Origin: Gaiellasilicea sp963730405
GTDB lineage: Bacteria > Actinomycetota > Thermoleophilia > Gaiellales > Gaiellaceae
Direction: 5' to 3'
Length of the DNA stretch: 64,000 nucleotides
NCBI GenBank assembly: GCA_963730405.1
Contig: CAVSRW010000011.1
Location: forward strand, 248,001-312,000
Both the position numbers and the translations under genes were made by a program. Within the stretch, counting starts at the first letter, position 1, and each line of letters begins with the position of its first letter. Positions 34,216 to 42,792 of the stretch are shown one piece after another. The notes under the pieces were generated by a model. It worked only from the letters and a program-made list of their open reading frames with translations. It searched no databases and had not been told where the DNA came from.

Positions 34216-35112
34216 ATGCGCTTTCGCCTGACCGTTTTCATCGCCCTCGTCGCCGCCGTCATCGTCCCCGGCACCGCTTCCGCCTCGGAGATCATCGACC
34301 GCAACGCGAGCAACGTCTCGGTGAAGGTGGCGAAGAACGGGCAGGCGCTGATCAGCTACAACGCGCGCGGGAAGCGTTGGAACGTGCTCGCGTGGGGCGC
34401 GGTCAATGCAATCCACCCCACCGCTGGGCGCAAGCAGGTCGAGTTCAAGCTCGACTACTCAGGCGGCTACGGGACGTACAAGCGGGACGTCTGGAAGACC
34501 TTCAAGAACACCTGCCGGCCGTACGACGGCCCGGCGCTGCAGTGGTTCGTGGCGGGGTGCAAGGCGGCCGACGGCTCCTACTGGGCGGTCCAGTCCTGGC
34601 AGCGGATGCTGCCGAACTACGGGCTCAGGGCGACCGCGAAGCAGGCGGTCTGGGAGCTTCGGCTCTCGCACTTCCGCGGCGAGCTGCCCGTGCTGACCGT
34701 GAACCTGAACTGGGCGTACCGGAAGTACCACCACATCTTCGGCTCGTTCACCTACCTGGGGAGGCCGGTCCACGGCTTCAAGTCGACCAGTTCGGGCGTC
34801 CCGCTCGACACGTTCGGCCGCAACCTCTATCTCGACACGTTCGACTCCGCCTACGGCAAGGGCTGGCTGCGCGAGAACAGCTTCCTGATGCACAAGGGCA
34901 CGGGCAAGTTCTGCTACGGCTTCTACCGCCACGGCATGCGGCCCGAGGGCCACGGCACGAAGTACCGCGCGACGATCATCGGCCCGGGCGTGCTCCCGGA
35001 CATCTACTGGCAGGGCGACGCGCTTGATGCCTACGACCAGGCCTTCGACCTGGAGATGCACGAGGCGCAGAAGCAGTTCCTCGCCGGCGACCCACTGTGT
35101 AGGGCCGTCTAG
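34216..35112 (+). CDS. Secreted hypothetical protein
   Basis: The 298-residue protein has a signal peptide (MRFRLTVFIALVAAVIVPGTASA). The mature part is rich in aromatic residues and Lys (WKTFKNTCRPYDGPALQWF, ELRLSHFRGELPVLTVNL, WAYRKYHHIFGSFTYLG). Cys residues at TCRPYD, GCKAAD, FCYGFYRH and near the C-terminus may form disulfides. No known family. ATG 34216 is chosen because it puts the signal peptide at the start. Confidence 0.75.
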   Translation: MRFRLTVFIALVAAVIVPGTASASEIIDRNASNVSVKVAKNGQALISYNARGKRWNVLAWGAVNAIHPTAGRKQVEFKLDYSGGYGTYKRDVWKTFKNTCRPYDGPALQWFVAGCKAADGSYWAVQSWQRMLPNYGLRATAKQAVWELRLSHFRGELPVLTVNLNWAYRKYHHIFGSFTYLGRPVHGFKSTSSGVPLDTFGRNLYLDTFDSAYGKGWLRENSFLMHKGTGKFCYGFYRHGMRPEGHGTKYRATIIGPGVLPDIYWQGDALDAYDQAFDLEMHEAQKQFLAGDPLCRAV

Positions 35113-35132
35113 CGCCACGTAGCATCCGCGCC

Positions 35133-35603
35133 GTGTCGAGCGGCGAGAAGTTGAGGGCACTGCTGCGCCGCCACCCCGCCGGGGTGGTGGTCGTCACCGT
35201 CGACGTCGCGGACCAGCCGATCGGGCTCACGGTCGCGTCGCTCGTCTCGCTGGCGCTCGAGCCACCGCTCGTCGGGATCTCGATCGCGCGGCAGTCGGCG
35301 CTGCACGAGCTGCTCCGCGAAGCCCGCGGCTTCGCAGTCTCGCTCCTCGCGGGCGACCAGGTGGCGCTCGCGCAACACTTCGCGCGGGGCGTGCCTCCGA
35401 TCGCAATGTGGGAGGGCGTTGCCGTGCGCGAGGGCAGGCGCGGGCCGCTGCTCGAAGGCGCCGTCGGCTGGCTCGAGTGCGCGCTCGACGGGGAGCTCGA
35501 AGTCGGCGACCACACGTTCTTCTCCGGCCGGGTGGAGCACGCAGAGGCAGGCGCCGATGCTCCGCCGCTCTTGCGCCTCGGCGGCGAGTACCGGCCGGCG
35601 TGA
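35133..35603 (+). CDS. Flavin reductase-like (FMN-binding split barrel) protein
   Basis: A 156-residue protein of the flavin reductase domain family: HPAGVVVVTVDVADQPIGLTV, SLVSLALEPPLVGISIA and the later GRVEHAEA correspond to the split-barrel strands that bind FMN. Such proteins supply reduced flavin to monooxygenases or act as oxidoreductases. GTG 35133. The last bases overlap the start of the HAD gene (GTGA), so the two are coupled. Confidence 0.9.
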   Translation: MSSGEKLRALLRRHPAGVVVVTVDVADQPIGLTVASLVSLALEPPLVGISIARQSALHELLREARGFAVSLLAGDQVALAQHFARGVPPIAMWEGVAVREGRRGPLLEGAVGWLECALDGELEVGDHTFFSGRVEHAEAGADAPPLLRLGGEYRPA

Positions 35604-36247
35604 TCGAAGCGGTCGTCTTCGACCTCGACGGCGTCGTCGTCGACTCCGAGCAGGTCTGGGACGACGTGCGCGAGCAGTTGGCGAAGGAACGCGGCGGCCG
35701 CTGGCACGACGGCGCGCAGGCGGACATGATGGGGATGAGCTCGCCGGAGTGGTCGCGCTACATGCACGAGGTGATCGGCCTTCCGGAGACGCCCGAGGCG
35801 ATCAACGACGAGGTCGTACGCCGCATGCTCGAGCGCTACCGCCGACGGCTGCCGCTGATCCCCGGTGCGGTCGACGCGGTGCGAAGGCTCGCGCCGGAGT
35901 TTCGGCTCGGCGTCGCCTCGTCCTCGAACCGGCCGCTGATCGAGACCGTGCTCGAGCGGGCGGAGATCGCCGACCTCTTCGAGGCCGTCGTCTCCTCGGA
36001 GGAGGTCGCCGCAGGGAAGCCCGCGCCGGACGTCTACCTCGAGGCCGCGCGACGCCTCGGCGTCGACCCGCGTCGTGCCGCGGCGATCGAGGACTCCTCG
36101 AACGGAATCCGCGCCGCGCGCGCGGCAGGAATGCGGGTGATCGCCCTTCCGAACACGCACTACCCGCCTGCCGCCGACGCGCTCGGTCTCGCGGACGCCG
36201 TCGTCGCGGCACCGGCGGAGCTGACACCGGAGCTCGTTCGCGGCTAG
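35600..36247 (+). CDS. HAD-superfamily phosphatase (PGMB-like)
   Basis: A 215-residue HAD hydrolase with motif I VVFDLDGVVVDSE, motif II GVASSSNRP, motif III Lys in GKPAPDVYLEAA and motif IV AIEDSSNGIRAA. The helical cap lies about residues 15-85. Family members are beta-phosphoglucomutases and related sugar-phosphate phosphatases. GTG 35600 overlaps the flavin reductase stop. It ends convergently, overlapping the ankyrin gene by two bases. Confidence 0.93.
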   Translation: MIEAVVFDLDGVVVDSEQVWDDVREQLAKERGGRWHDGAQADMMGMSSPEWSRYMHEVIGLPETPEAINDEVVRRMLERYRRRLPLIPGAVDAVRRLAPEFRLGVASSSNRPLIETVLERAEIADLFEAVVSSEEVAAGKPAPDVYLEAARRLGVDPRRAAAIEDSSNGIRAARAAGMRVIALPNTHYPPAADALGLADAVVAAPAELTPELVRG

Positions 36248-36835
36248 TTGGCTGCTTCGGCCTCGCGCAGCACCTCGACGACGTCCGTCTGCCCCAGGAG
36301 TTGGGCGTGGACGACCGGCTTCACGCCGTGCAGGTCCGGGACCGTCGGGTCCGGCGCCTGCCTCGAGGAGCATCTTCACCGTCTCGAGGTAGGGCTCGGT
36401 GCCGTCGCCGAGGACGACCGCGGCCATCAGCGCCGTCCAGCCGAGGCTGTTGACGTGGTCGAGCTCGGACTCCGCGTCGATCAGCGACCGCACGAGCTCT
36501 GGGTAGCCGCGCTGAGCGGCCCGGATCAAGCCGGTGCTGCCCTGCTCGTCCAGCGACCGCACGTCGGCGCCGTTGTCGAGCAGCAGCTCGAGGAGCGCCG
36601 GCTCCGGACCGACCTCGCTCGTCGCGTAGAGGTACGCGCTCACGCCCCGCGCGTCCTTGGTGTTGACGCTTGCACCCTGCTCGACCAGCTCCCGCGCCTC
36701 ATCGACGCGGTTCGCCCGCGCGGCCGCGCGCAGAGGGCCGTCCAGCTGTGGATCGCGCTTCGGCGCCGAGTCGCTCTCGCCGCCGCCGCAGCCGGCCGCC
36801 AGAAGCACGAGCCCGAGTGCGAGCAGCCGCGTCAG
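36246..36835 (-). pseudogene. Ankyrin-repeat lipoprotein, frameshifted, with probable CTG start
   Basis: The protein begins LTRLLALGLVLLAAGCGGG, a lipoprotein signal with lipobox, then about four ankyrin repeats (GPLRAAARANRVDEARELVE, STGLIRAAQRGYPELVRSLI, GWTALMAAVVLGDG). The frame breaks at about 36351-36362 after VKMLLEAGA; the other frame carries on with the last repeat (DLHGVKPVVHAQLLGQTD, VVEVLREAEAAN) to a TAG at 36246-36248. No ATG/GTG/TTG precedes the signal; CTG 36835 overlaps the fabF stop as CTGA, mirroring the usual ATGA coupling. It would be a membrane-anchored protein-binding scaffold. Confidence 0.75.
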
Positions 36836-38061
36836 GCCACTCTCCCGAGCAGGACGCAGCCGTTGTGGCCGCCGAGGCCCATCGCATTCGAGAGCGCCAC
36901 GTCGAGCTCGACCTCGCGCGCCTCGTTCGGGACGTAGTCGAGATCGCAGTCCGGATCGGGGTTCTCGTAGTTGATCGTCGGCGGCAGCAGCTGGTGGTGG
37001 AGCGCCAGCGCGCACATCATCGCCTCGATCGCGCCCGCCGCCCCGAAGCAGTGGCCGGTGACGGACTTCGTCGACGAGACCGCCAGCTCGCGGGCGTGGT
37101 CGCCGAAGACCTGCTTGATCGCGCGCGTCTCCGCCGCGTCGCCGAGCGGCGTCGACGTCCCGTGCGCGTTGATGTAGCCGACGCGCTCCGGCTCGACGCC
37201 GGACCGCTCGAGCGCCGCGCGCATCATCCCGGCGACCCCGGTCGCCTCCGGCTCCGGCTGGGCCATGTGGTGCGCGTCGTTCGAGGCGCCGTAGCCGAGC
37301 ACCTCCGCGTAGACCGTGGCGCCGCGCGCCTGCGCCGCCTCGAGCTCCTCGAGCAGGAGGATGCACGCGCCCTCCGACATGACGAACCCGGCGCGCGTCG
37401 CGTCGAACGGGCGCGACGCCTTCGTCGGGTCCACGTCCTCGGCGACGAGCCCGCGCATCGCGCAGAAGCCGGCCAGGATCAGCGGGTGGATGCACGACTC
37501 TGTGCCGCCCGCGAGCACCGCGTCGGCGGCGCCGCGGCGGATCAGCTCCGCGCCCTCGCCGACCGCGTGCGACCCGGTCGCACATGCGGAGACTGGCGCG
37601 TAGTTCGGCCCGCGGAGGCCGAGCGAGATCGCGATCTGGCCGCTCGCCGAGTCGACGAGCACGCTCGGGATGAAGAACGGCGAGACGCGGTCGGGGCCGC
37701 GGTCGCGCAGGACGTTCTGCTGCTCGACGATCCCGGGCAGGCCGCCGATCGCCGAGCCGACCACGATCCCGACGCGATCCCGGTCGACGCCGTTGAGGCC
37801 GCCCTCGCGCCATGCCTCCTGCGCGGCGCCGAGCGCGAGCAGGACGTTCCGGTCCATTCGCCGCGCCTCCTTGGGCGGCGCGACCGACGCCGCGTCGAAG
37901 CCCTTCACCTCGCCCGCGATCCGGACCGGGTACTCGCTCGCGTCGAAGGCCTCGATGAAGTCGATGCCGCTCTCGCCGGCGACGGCCGCCTGCCAGGTCG
38001 AGGTTGCGTCCAGCCCGATCGGCGTGATCGCACCCAGCCCGGTGACGGCGACCCTTCTCAT
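36832..38061 (-). CDS. fabF: Beta-ketoacyl-ACP synthase II
   Basis: The 409-residue condensing enzyme extends acyl-ACP with malonyl-ACP in fatty acid synthesis. Thiolase fold with the Cys-His-His triad: Cys in VSACATGSHA, His in NAHGTSTPLGD and His in KSVTGHCFGAAGA. N-terminus RRVAVTGLGAITPIG and C-terminus NAMGLGGHNGCVLLGR are typical. No acp, fabD or fabG is adjacent, so it may be the housekeeping enzyme or a dedicated one. It lies 13 nt after the small 93-residue gene and overlaps the ankyrin gene. Confidence 0.96.
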   Translation of the reverse strand: MRRVAVTGLGAITPIGLDATSTWQAAVAGESGIDFIEAFDASEYPVRIAGEVKGFDAASVAPPKEARRMDRNVLLALGAAQEAWREGGLNGVDRDRVGIVVGSAIGGLPGIVEQQNVLRDRGPDRVSPFFIPSVLVDSASGQIAISLGLRGPNYAPVSACATGSHAVGEGAELIRRGAADAVLAGGTESCIHPLILAGFCAMRGLVAEDVDPTKASRPFDATRAGFVMSEGACILLLEELEAAQARGATVYAEVLGYGASNDAHHMAQPEPEATGVAGMMRAALERSGVEPERVGYINAHGTSTPLGDAAETRAIKQVFGDHARELAVSSTKSVTGHCFGAAGAIEAMMCALALHHQLLPPTINYENPDPDCDLDYVPNEAREVELDVALSNAMGLGGHNGCVLLGRVA

Positions 38062-38074
38062 CGACCAATCCTAG

Positions 38075-38356
38075 TCAGCGGCTGACGCGGCGCATGGCGA
38101 AGCGGCCGAGCAGACGGCCGCGGTAGCGCGCGACGCCGTGCCACCAGCCGTCCCCGCCCGGCTCGACCGAGTCGACGAGACCGCGCGAGAGCCGGCCCTC
38201 GTACTGCAGCTCGCGCCCGACGACCGCGAACGGCGAGTGCAGCGGGCCGAGCAGCGTCTCCCCACTCGCACCGTCGATGCGTTTGTGCACGCCGTACAGC
38301 GGCGGCAGCGCGCCGCTGACGCGCCGCACCTCCCACTCGCCGTCGAGCTCGCCCAT
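38075..38356 (-). CDS. Small conserved-looking hypothetical protein
   Basis: A 93-residue protein, MGELDGEWEVRRVSGALPPL to RLLGRFAMRRVSR, beta-rich with several Gly and Trp (GGDGWWHGVARYRGRL), resembling a small lipocalin- or barrel-like domain. It has no signal peptide. It is the first gene of a minus-strand set with fabF 13 nt downstream, and it is divergent from the DNA ligase gene 18 nt away. Function unknown. Confidence 0.7.
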   Translation of the reverse strand: MGELDGEWEVRRVSGALPPLYGVHKRIDGASGETLLGPLHSPFAVVGRELQYEGRLSRGLVDSVEPGGDGWWHGVARYRGRLLGRFAMRRVSR

Positions 38357-38374
38357 CGCAGTAGCCTTGCAGAC

Positions 38375-39385
38375 GTGCCCGGCCCGAACGTGCCCTTCCC
38401 GCCGATGGAGGCGGAGCTCGTCCGCGAGCTCCCAGCCGGCGACGGCTGGCAGTACGAGCCGAAGTGGGACGGCTTCCGCGGCGTGCTCGAGAACGACGGC
38501 GGCGAGCTCGCGCTGTGGTCGCGCAACGGCCGCCCGCTGCTCCGCTACTTCCCGGAGCTGGCCCCGCTCGGCGACCTGCTCCCTCCCCACTCCGCTCTCG
38601 ACGGCGAGATCGTGATCTCGCGCGACGGCGTCCTCGACTTCGACTCGATGCAAATGCGCCTCCACCCGGCCGAAAGCCGCGTCCTCAGGCTGTCGGCCGA
38701 GATCCCCGCCATCTTCATTGCCTTCGACCTGCTGCTCTGGGACGGCGAGCCGGTACACGAGCGGCCGCTGGAGGAGCGCCGCGCTGCGCTGCTGGGGCGC
38801 GGCGAGGGTTTCTGGATCTCGCCGGCGACGACGTCGCTCGACGCCGCCACTGCCTGGCTCGAGCGCTTCGAGGCGACCGGGCTGGACGGCGTGATCGCGA
38901 AGCGGCTCGGGCTCCCGTACATGCCCGGCTCGCGCGAGGCCGTCGTCAAGGTGAAGGAGCACAAGACGGCCGACTGCGTCGTCGTCGGCGTGCGCTGGAA
39001 GCACCGGCCCGAGAAGCTGGCGACGCTGCTGCTCGGCCTCTACCGCGAGGATGGCGAGGTCGACTACGTCGGCTCGGCGGCGATCGGCGCCCGCAACCAC
39101 GACGAGATCGCGGCGCGGGTGCTGCCGCTCCTGGACGAGAGCTCGGAGCGCCGCTTCTCGGAGCCCAACCGCTGGGGCAACGAAGGGCTGGAGGAGACGC
39201 CGCTCAGACACGAGCTCGTGGCGGAGGTCCGTTACGACAAGGTGCAGGGCAACCGCTTCCGCCACGGCACGAAGCTGATCCGCTTCCGTGACGACAAGGA
39301 TCCCGACCAGTGCACGTGGCGCGAGGTGCGGCCGCCGAAGCGCGCCGACGACCCGACGGTCGAAAACCTGCTCGAGCGGGCATAG
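38375..39385 (+). CDS. ATP-dependent DNA ligase (LigC/LigD ligase-domain type)
   Basis: The 336-residue ligase seals DNA nicks using ATP. The adenylation domain has nucleophile Lys30 in EPKWDGFRG, then SALDGEIVI, FDLLLWDG and GLDGVIAKRL, ending with the VVKVKEHKTADCVVVG motif V. The C-terminal OB-fold (RPEKLATLLLGLYR to DQCTWREVRPP) completes a LigC/LigD-type ligase. GTG 38375 is the chosen start. A LigD-type polymerase lies at 43136-44146 on the other strand. No Ku gene is in the window, so an end-joining role is plausible but unproven. Confidence 0.93.
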   Translation: MPGPNVPFPPMEAELVRELPAGDGWQYEPKWDGFRGVLENDGGELALWSRNGRPLLRYFPELAPLGDLLPPHSALDGEIVISRDGVLDFDSMQMRLHPAESRVLRLSAEIPAIFIAFDLLLWDGEPVHERPLEERRAALLGRGEGFWISPATTSLDAATAWLERFEATGLDGVIAKRLGLPYMPGSREAVVKVKEHKTADCVVVGVRWKHRPEKLATLLLGLYREDGEVDYVGSAAIGARNHDEIAARVLPLLDESSERRFSEPNRWGNEGLEETPLRHELVAEVRYDKVQGNRFRHGTKLIRFRDDKDPDQCTWREVRPPKRADDPTVENLLERA

Positions 39386-39392
39386 CCGCCAC

Positions 39393-39782
39393 ATGGCCGA
39401 TTACACGAAGAAGAACCTCAGAGACGTCGACAACTCCGCACCGAAGTTCGAGATGCCCGAGGAGATGGAGGCGCGGTTCGCCCGCGGCCCGATCGAGGGC
39501 GAGACCCTCGGTCTCAGCCTCTTCACGCTCGCGCCGAACTTCCGCATCCCGTTCGGGCACAAGCACCCGAACCAGGAAGAGGTGTACGTCCTCGTCAAGG
39601 GCAGCGCCCGCATCAAGATCGAGGACGAGGTCGTCGAGCTTCGGCCCTGGGACGCGGTTCGGATCGGCAAGGACACGATGCGCAACGTCGAAGCAGGCCC
39701 CGAAGGAGCGGAGTACATCGCCTTCGGCGCCGGCACCGACCCGCGGGACGCGGAGATGAAGCCGGGCTGGTGGTCGGACTAG
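39393..39782 (+). CDS. Single-domain cupin protein
   Basis: A 129-residue cupin. First motif FGHKHPNQEEVYVLVKG supplies two His and a Glu for metal; second motif is ELRPWDAVRIGKDTMRNV. No signal peptide. Starts seven bases after the ligase stop, so it may be co-transcribed, although no functional link is evident. Confidence 0.87.
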   Translation: MADYTKKNLRDVDNSAPKFEMPEEMEARFARGPIEGETLGLSLFTLAPNFRIPFGHKHPNQEEVYVLVKGSARIKIEDEVVELRPWDAVRIGKDTMRNVEAGPEGAEYIAFGAGTDPRDAEMKPGWWSD

Positions 39783-39889
39783 CCCAGTCGGGCTGTCCGG
39801 GGAAGATCAGGGTCGACTCAGGGTCGTGCCGGATGGCGTAGCCCCCTCGTCCCCACGCACGCTGTGGGGGATCATCAAAGGAGGCTCCC

Positions 39890-41032
39890 ATGTCCGACAC
39901 GATCGACACCACCACGCTCGACGAGGCGCCGGCGCGGCGGCTCGTCCGCCCGCTGGACGGCCGCTGGATCGGCGGCGTCTCCGCTGGCCTCGGCCGCTAC
40001 TTCGACGTCAACCCGCTCGTCTACCGGATCGCGTTCGCCGCGCTCGCGCTGGTGGGTGGCACAGGGCTGCTCCTCTACCTCGCCGCGTGGCTCGTGATCC
40101 CCGAGGAGGGCCGCGACGAGTCGGTCGCCGTCGAGGCACTGCGCGAACGCCGCGACCACCCCTGGCTCCTCGTCGGCGTCGGCCTGCTCGCCTTCGGCGT
40201 GCTCTTCGCCCTCTCCGAGGCGCGCTTCTGGCCGGACACCGGCAACATCTGGCTGGCGGCGACGCTCGTCGGCGGGGCGCTCGTCTGGTGGCAGGTGTCG
40301 CAGCGCGCCGATCGTCCCCGCGCCGCCGCCGAGACCACCACCACCACGGCCACGCCCACCGCAGCTCCGGTCGCGGCGGACGAGGCGCCGACGAGAGTCC
40401 AGCCACCGCCGTCCCCGCCCCGGCCGCCGGCGAGGCCGTCGCTCTTCGCGCCCGTCCTCGGTGCGCTCCTTGCGGCCGCCGGGTTGTTCGGGCTGCTCGC
40501 CGTCCTCGACATCTACGACGTCGACGTCGCCGCCGCGCTTGCCGCCGGCGTCGTGATCGTGGGCGCCGCGATCGCCATCGGAGCGATGACCCAGCGGCGC
40601 GTCGGCGGTCTCGTCGTCCTCGGCCTGCTCCTGCTGTTCGCCTTCGCACTCGCCGCGATCACCCCGGTCTCGGTGGGCGCGGGGATCGGGGAGAAGAACG
40701 AGCAACCGACGACCGTGACAGCGCTCGACCCGAGCTACGAGCACGGCATCGGCGAGCTCGACCTCGATCTCAGCGGCGTCACGCTGCCGGTAGGGACGAC
40801 ATCCGTCGACGCGAGCGTCGGGATCGGCAAGCTCGTCGTCACGGTGCCGGCGGACATCGCGGTCGTGATCGACGCACACGCCGGGATCGGCTCGATCGAC
40901 CTCCTCGGCGCCACCGACGACGGCGTCGACGCGGATCGCGTCCTCACGCTGCCGGGCTCGACGCCGGGCGCTCCCGTGCTCGATCTCGAGGCCGACATCG
41001 CGATCGGCGACATCGAGGTTCGGCGCGGGTGA
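39890..41032 (+). CDS. PspC-domain protein with LiaF-like C-terminus
   Basis: The 380-residue membrane protein has an N-terminal PspC domain at about residues 20-75 (GRWIGGVSAGLGRYFDVNPL, LLLYLAAWLVIP). A Thr/Pro-rich cytoplasmic linker and further transmembrane segments follow. The C-terminal beta-helix-like region (HGIGELDLDLSGVTLPVG, ASVGIGKLVVTVPADIAV, AGIGSIDLLGATDDG) resembles the LiaF/DUF2154 domain. AAAGGAGG lies seven bases before the ATG. It is coupled to a kinase and regulator gene, the arrangement of LiaFSR-type envelope-stress systems. Confidence 0.9.
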   Translation: MSDTIDTTTLDEAPARRLVRPLDGRWIGGVSAGLGRYFDVNPLVYRIAFAALALVGGTGLLLYLAAWLVIPEEGRDESVAVEALRERRDHPWLLVGVGLLAFGVLFALSEARFWPDTGNIWLAATLVGGALVWWQVSQRADRPRAAAETTTTTATPTAAPVAADEAPTRVQPPPSPPRPPARPSLFAPVLGALLAAAGLFGLLAVLDIYDVDVAAALAAGVVIVGAAIAIGAMTQRRVGGLVVLGLLLLFAFALAAITPVSVGAGIGEKNEQPTTVTALDPSYEHGIGELDLDLSGVTLPVGTTSVDASVGIGKLVVTVPADIAVVIDAHAGIGSIDLLGATDDGVDADRVLTLPGSTPGAPVLDLEADIAIGDIEVRRG

Positions 41033-42141
41033 GCTCAGCGCCGTACCGGCTGCCGCTGACGCTCCCTCGCCTGCGGCGGGCGCCGGGCGAGGGGGCGATC
41101 GCGGGCGTCTGCGCCGGCATCGGGCGCAGCCTGCGCGTCGACCCGACGCTCGTCCGGCTCACGTTCGCGCTGCTCGCGTTCGCCGGCGGCGCCGGCATCG
41201 TCGCCTACGGCGGCGCCTGGCTCGCCCTCGAGCCGGAGAGCGGCCCGGCGCCGTCGCCGAAGCGTCGCCTGCTCGGCTACGTCGCGCTCGCGATCGCCGG
41301 CGCGATCGCACTCCGGGGCTTCGGCTTCTCCGACTCGCTCATCTGGCCTGCGGCGCTCTGCGGGGCGGGGATCCTGCTCGCCAGAGGCAGGAAGGGCCCG
41401 CCCGTCGTGGCCGGGCTCGCGCTCGTCGCGGTCGGCGTGATCCTCTTCGTCGACCAGAACGCAACCTCCGACGGCCGCGATGCGGCCTTCCAGTCGAGCG
41501 CGGTCGCGATCGCCCTCCTGCTCGTGCTCGGCCCCTGGGCCTGGAGACTGGCGGCCGAGCGGAACTCGGAGCGGGTCGCGCGCATCCGCTCGGAGGAGCG
41601 CGCCGAGATGGCGGCTCGCATCCACGACTCCGTGCTCCAGACGCTCGCACTCGTCCAACGCGAGTCCAACGACCCGCGCCGCGTAGCCGCGCTCGCGCGC
41701 CAGCAGGAGCGCGAGCTTCGCCGGTGGCTGTATCCCGACGCCCGCTCCGACGGTGCGAGTCTCGCCTCCGCCATCGACGCGGCGGCGGCCGAGGTCGAGG
41801 AGCTGCACGGCGTGCCGGTGGAGCTCGTCCGCACCGGCGACGTCCCGCTGGACGAGCGGGTCGAGGCGCTCGTGCTGGCGGCGCGAGAGGCGATGGCGAA
41901 CGCCGCCGAGCACTCCGGCGCCGAGCAGGTGTCGGCGTTCGTCGACGTCGGCGACGACGAGATCGCGGTGTTCGTCCGCGACCGGGGCAAGGGTTTCGAC
42001 ACGAGCAAGGTCGCCAAGCGCAAGCACGGCATCGCCGAGTCGATCCGCGGCCGCATGGCCCGTGCGGGCGGCACCGCCGAAGTGACGTCGACCCCCGACG
42101 ACGGCACCGAGGTCGAGCTTCGGCTGGGGAGAGACACATGA
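41029..42141 (+). CDS. PspC-domain sensor histidine kinase
   Basis: A 370-residue kinase with an N-terminal PspC domain (PGEGAIAGVCAGIGRSLRVD to AYGGAWLALEPE), several transmembrane segments, then a HisKA_3-like helix with His in AARIHDSVLQTLALVQ and an HATPase domain (AREAMANAAEHSGAEQ and VRDRGKGFDTSKVAKRKHGI). GTG 41029 overlaps the upstream stop as GTGA, and its own stop overlaps the regulator ATG. The PspC module probably senses the membrane state and passes it to the kinase core. Confidence 0.92.
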   Translation: MSSAPYRLPLTLPRLRRAPGEGAIAGVCAGIGRSLRVDPTLVRLTFALLAFAGGAGIVAYGGAWLALEPESGPAPSPKRRLLGYVALAIAGAIALRGFGFSDSLIWPAALCGAGILLARGRKGPPVVAGLALVAVGVILFVDQNATSDGRDAAFQSSAVAIALLLVLGPWAWRLAAERNSERVARIRSEERAEMAARIHDSVLQTLALVQRESNDPRRVAALARQQERELRRWLYPDARSDGASLASAIDAAAAEVEELHGVPVELVRTGDVPLDERVEALVLAAREAMANAAEHSGAEQVSAFVDVGDDEIAVFVRDRGKGFDTSKVAKRKHGIAESIRGRMARAGGTAEVTSTPDDGTEVELRLGRDT

Positions 42142-42770
42142 GCCGCCGCGTCGTGCTCGTGGACGACCACCACCTCTTCCGCTCCGGCGTCCGGGCGGAG
42201 CTCGGCGACGCCGTCGAGATCGTCGGCGAGGCCGCCTCGGTGGCGGAGGCCGTGCCGCTGATCCGCGACCTCGACCCCGATGTCGTCCTGCTCGACGTCC
42301 ACCTCCCGGACGGGGGCGGGCACGCGGTGATCGCGCAGGTCGCCCCCGAGCGGCCGGGTGTTCGCTTCCTGGCGCTCTCCGTCTCCGACGCCGCCGAGGA
42401 CGTCATCGACGTGATCCGCGCGGGTGCACGCGGCTACGTGACGAAGACGATCTCGGGCGCCGAGCTGATCGACGCGATCGAGCGCACCGCCGAGGGCGAC
42501 GCCGTCTTCTCGCCCCGCCTGGCCGGCTTCGTCCTCGACGCATTCCGCTCGGGCGAGGCCGCGGTCGACCCCGAGCTCGACACGCTCACCGCGCGCGAGC
42601 GCGAGGTGCTGCAGCTGATCGCCCGCGGCTACCGCTACAAGGAGATCGCGGCGAGGCTGCACCTGTCGGTCAAGACGGTCGAGAGCCACGTGTCGGCGGT
42701 GCTGCGGAAGCTCCAGCTCTCGAGCCGCCACGAGCTGACGCGCTGGGCCGCGGAGCGGCGGCTCATCTAG
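42138..42770 (+). CDS. NarL/LuxR-type response regulator
   Basis: A 210-residue regulator with a receiver domain (VVLVDDHHLFRSGVRAEL; phosphoacceptor in VVLLDVHLPDGGG; Lys in GYVTK) and a C-terminal LuxR helix-turn-helix (LTAREREVLQLIARGYRYKE, LHLSVKTVESHVSAVLRKL). It is translationally coupled to the PspC kinase gene, so it is the probable partner. A perfect palindrome begins two bases after its stop codon. Confidence 0.95.
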   Translation: MSRRVVLVDDHHLFRSGVRAELGDAVEIVGEAASVAEAVPLIRDLDPDVVLLDVHLPDGGGHAVIAQVAPERPGVRFLALSVSDAAEDVIDVIRAGARGYVTKTISGAELIDAIERTAEGDAVFSPRLAGFVLDAFRSGEAAVDPELDTLTAREREVLQLIARGYRYKEIAARLHLSVKTVESHVSAVLRKLQLSSRHELTRWAAERRLI

Positions 42771-42771
42771 C

Positions 42772-42792
42772 CAAGTAACAGTCTGTTACTTG
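42772..42792. repeat. 21-bp perfect palindrome, copy 1
   Basis: CAAGTAACAG, central T, CTGTTACTTG. The arms are perfectly complementary. It overlaps the TAA stop (42786-42788) of the minus-strand 91-residue gene and starts two bases after the stop of the response regulator. Identical to the copy at 43122-43142, including the preceding C. Confidence 0.85.

Noticed and set aside
36832..38061. fabF as part of a polyketide or fatty-acid gene cluster
   Set aside because: No acyl carrier protein, acyltransferase or reductase nearby; looks like a stand-alone condensing enzyme.
34976..38068. A roughly 1000-codon open frame on the minus strand
   Set aside because: Only its 36.3-36.84 kb part (ankyrin lipoprotein) looks like a protein. 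The rest is antisense or out of frame to fabF, HAD and the secreted gene and is Arg/Pro/Gly-rich, as expected from high-GC shadow frames.
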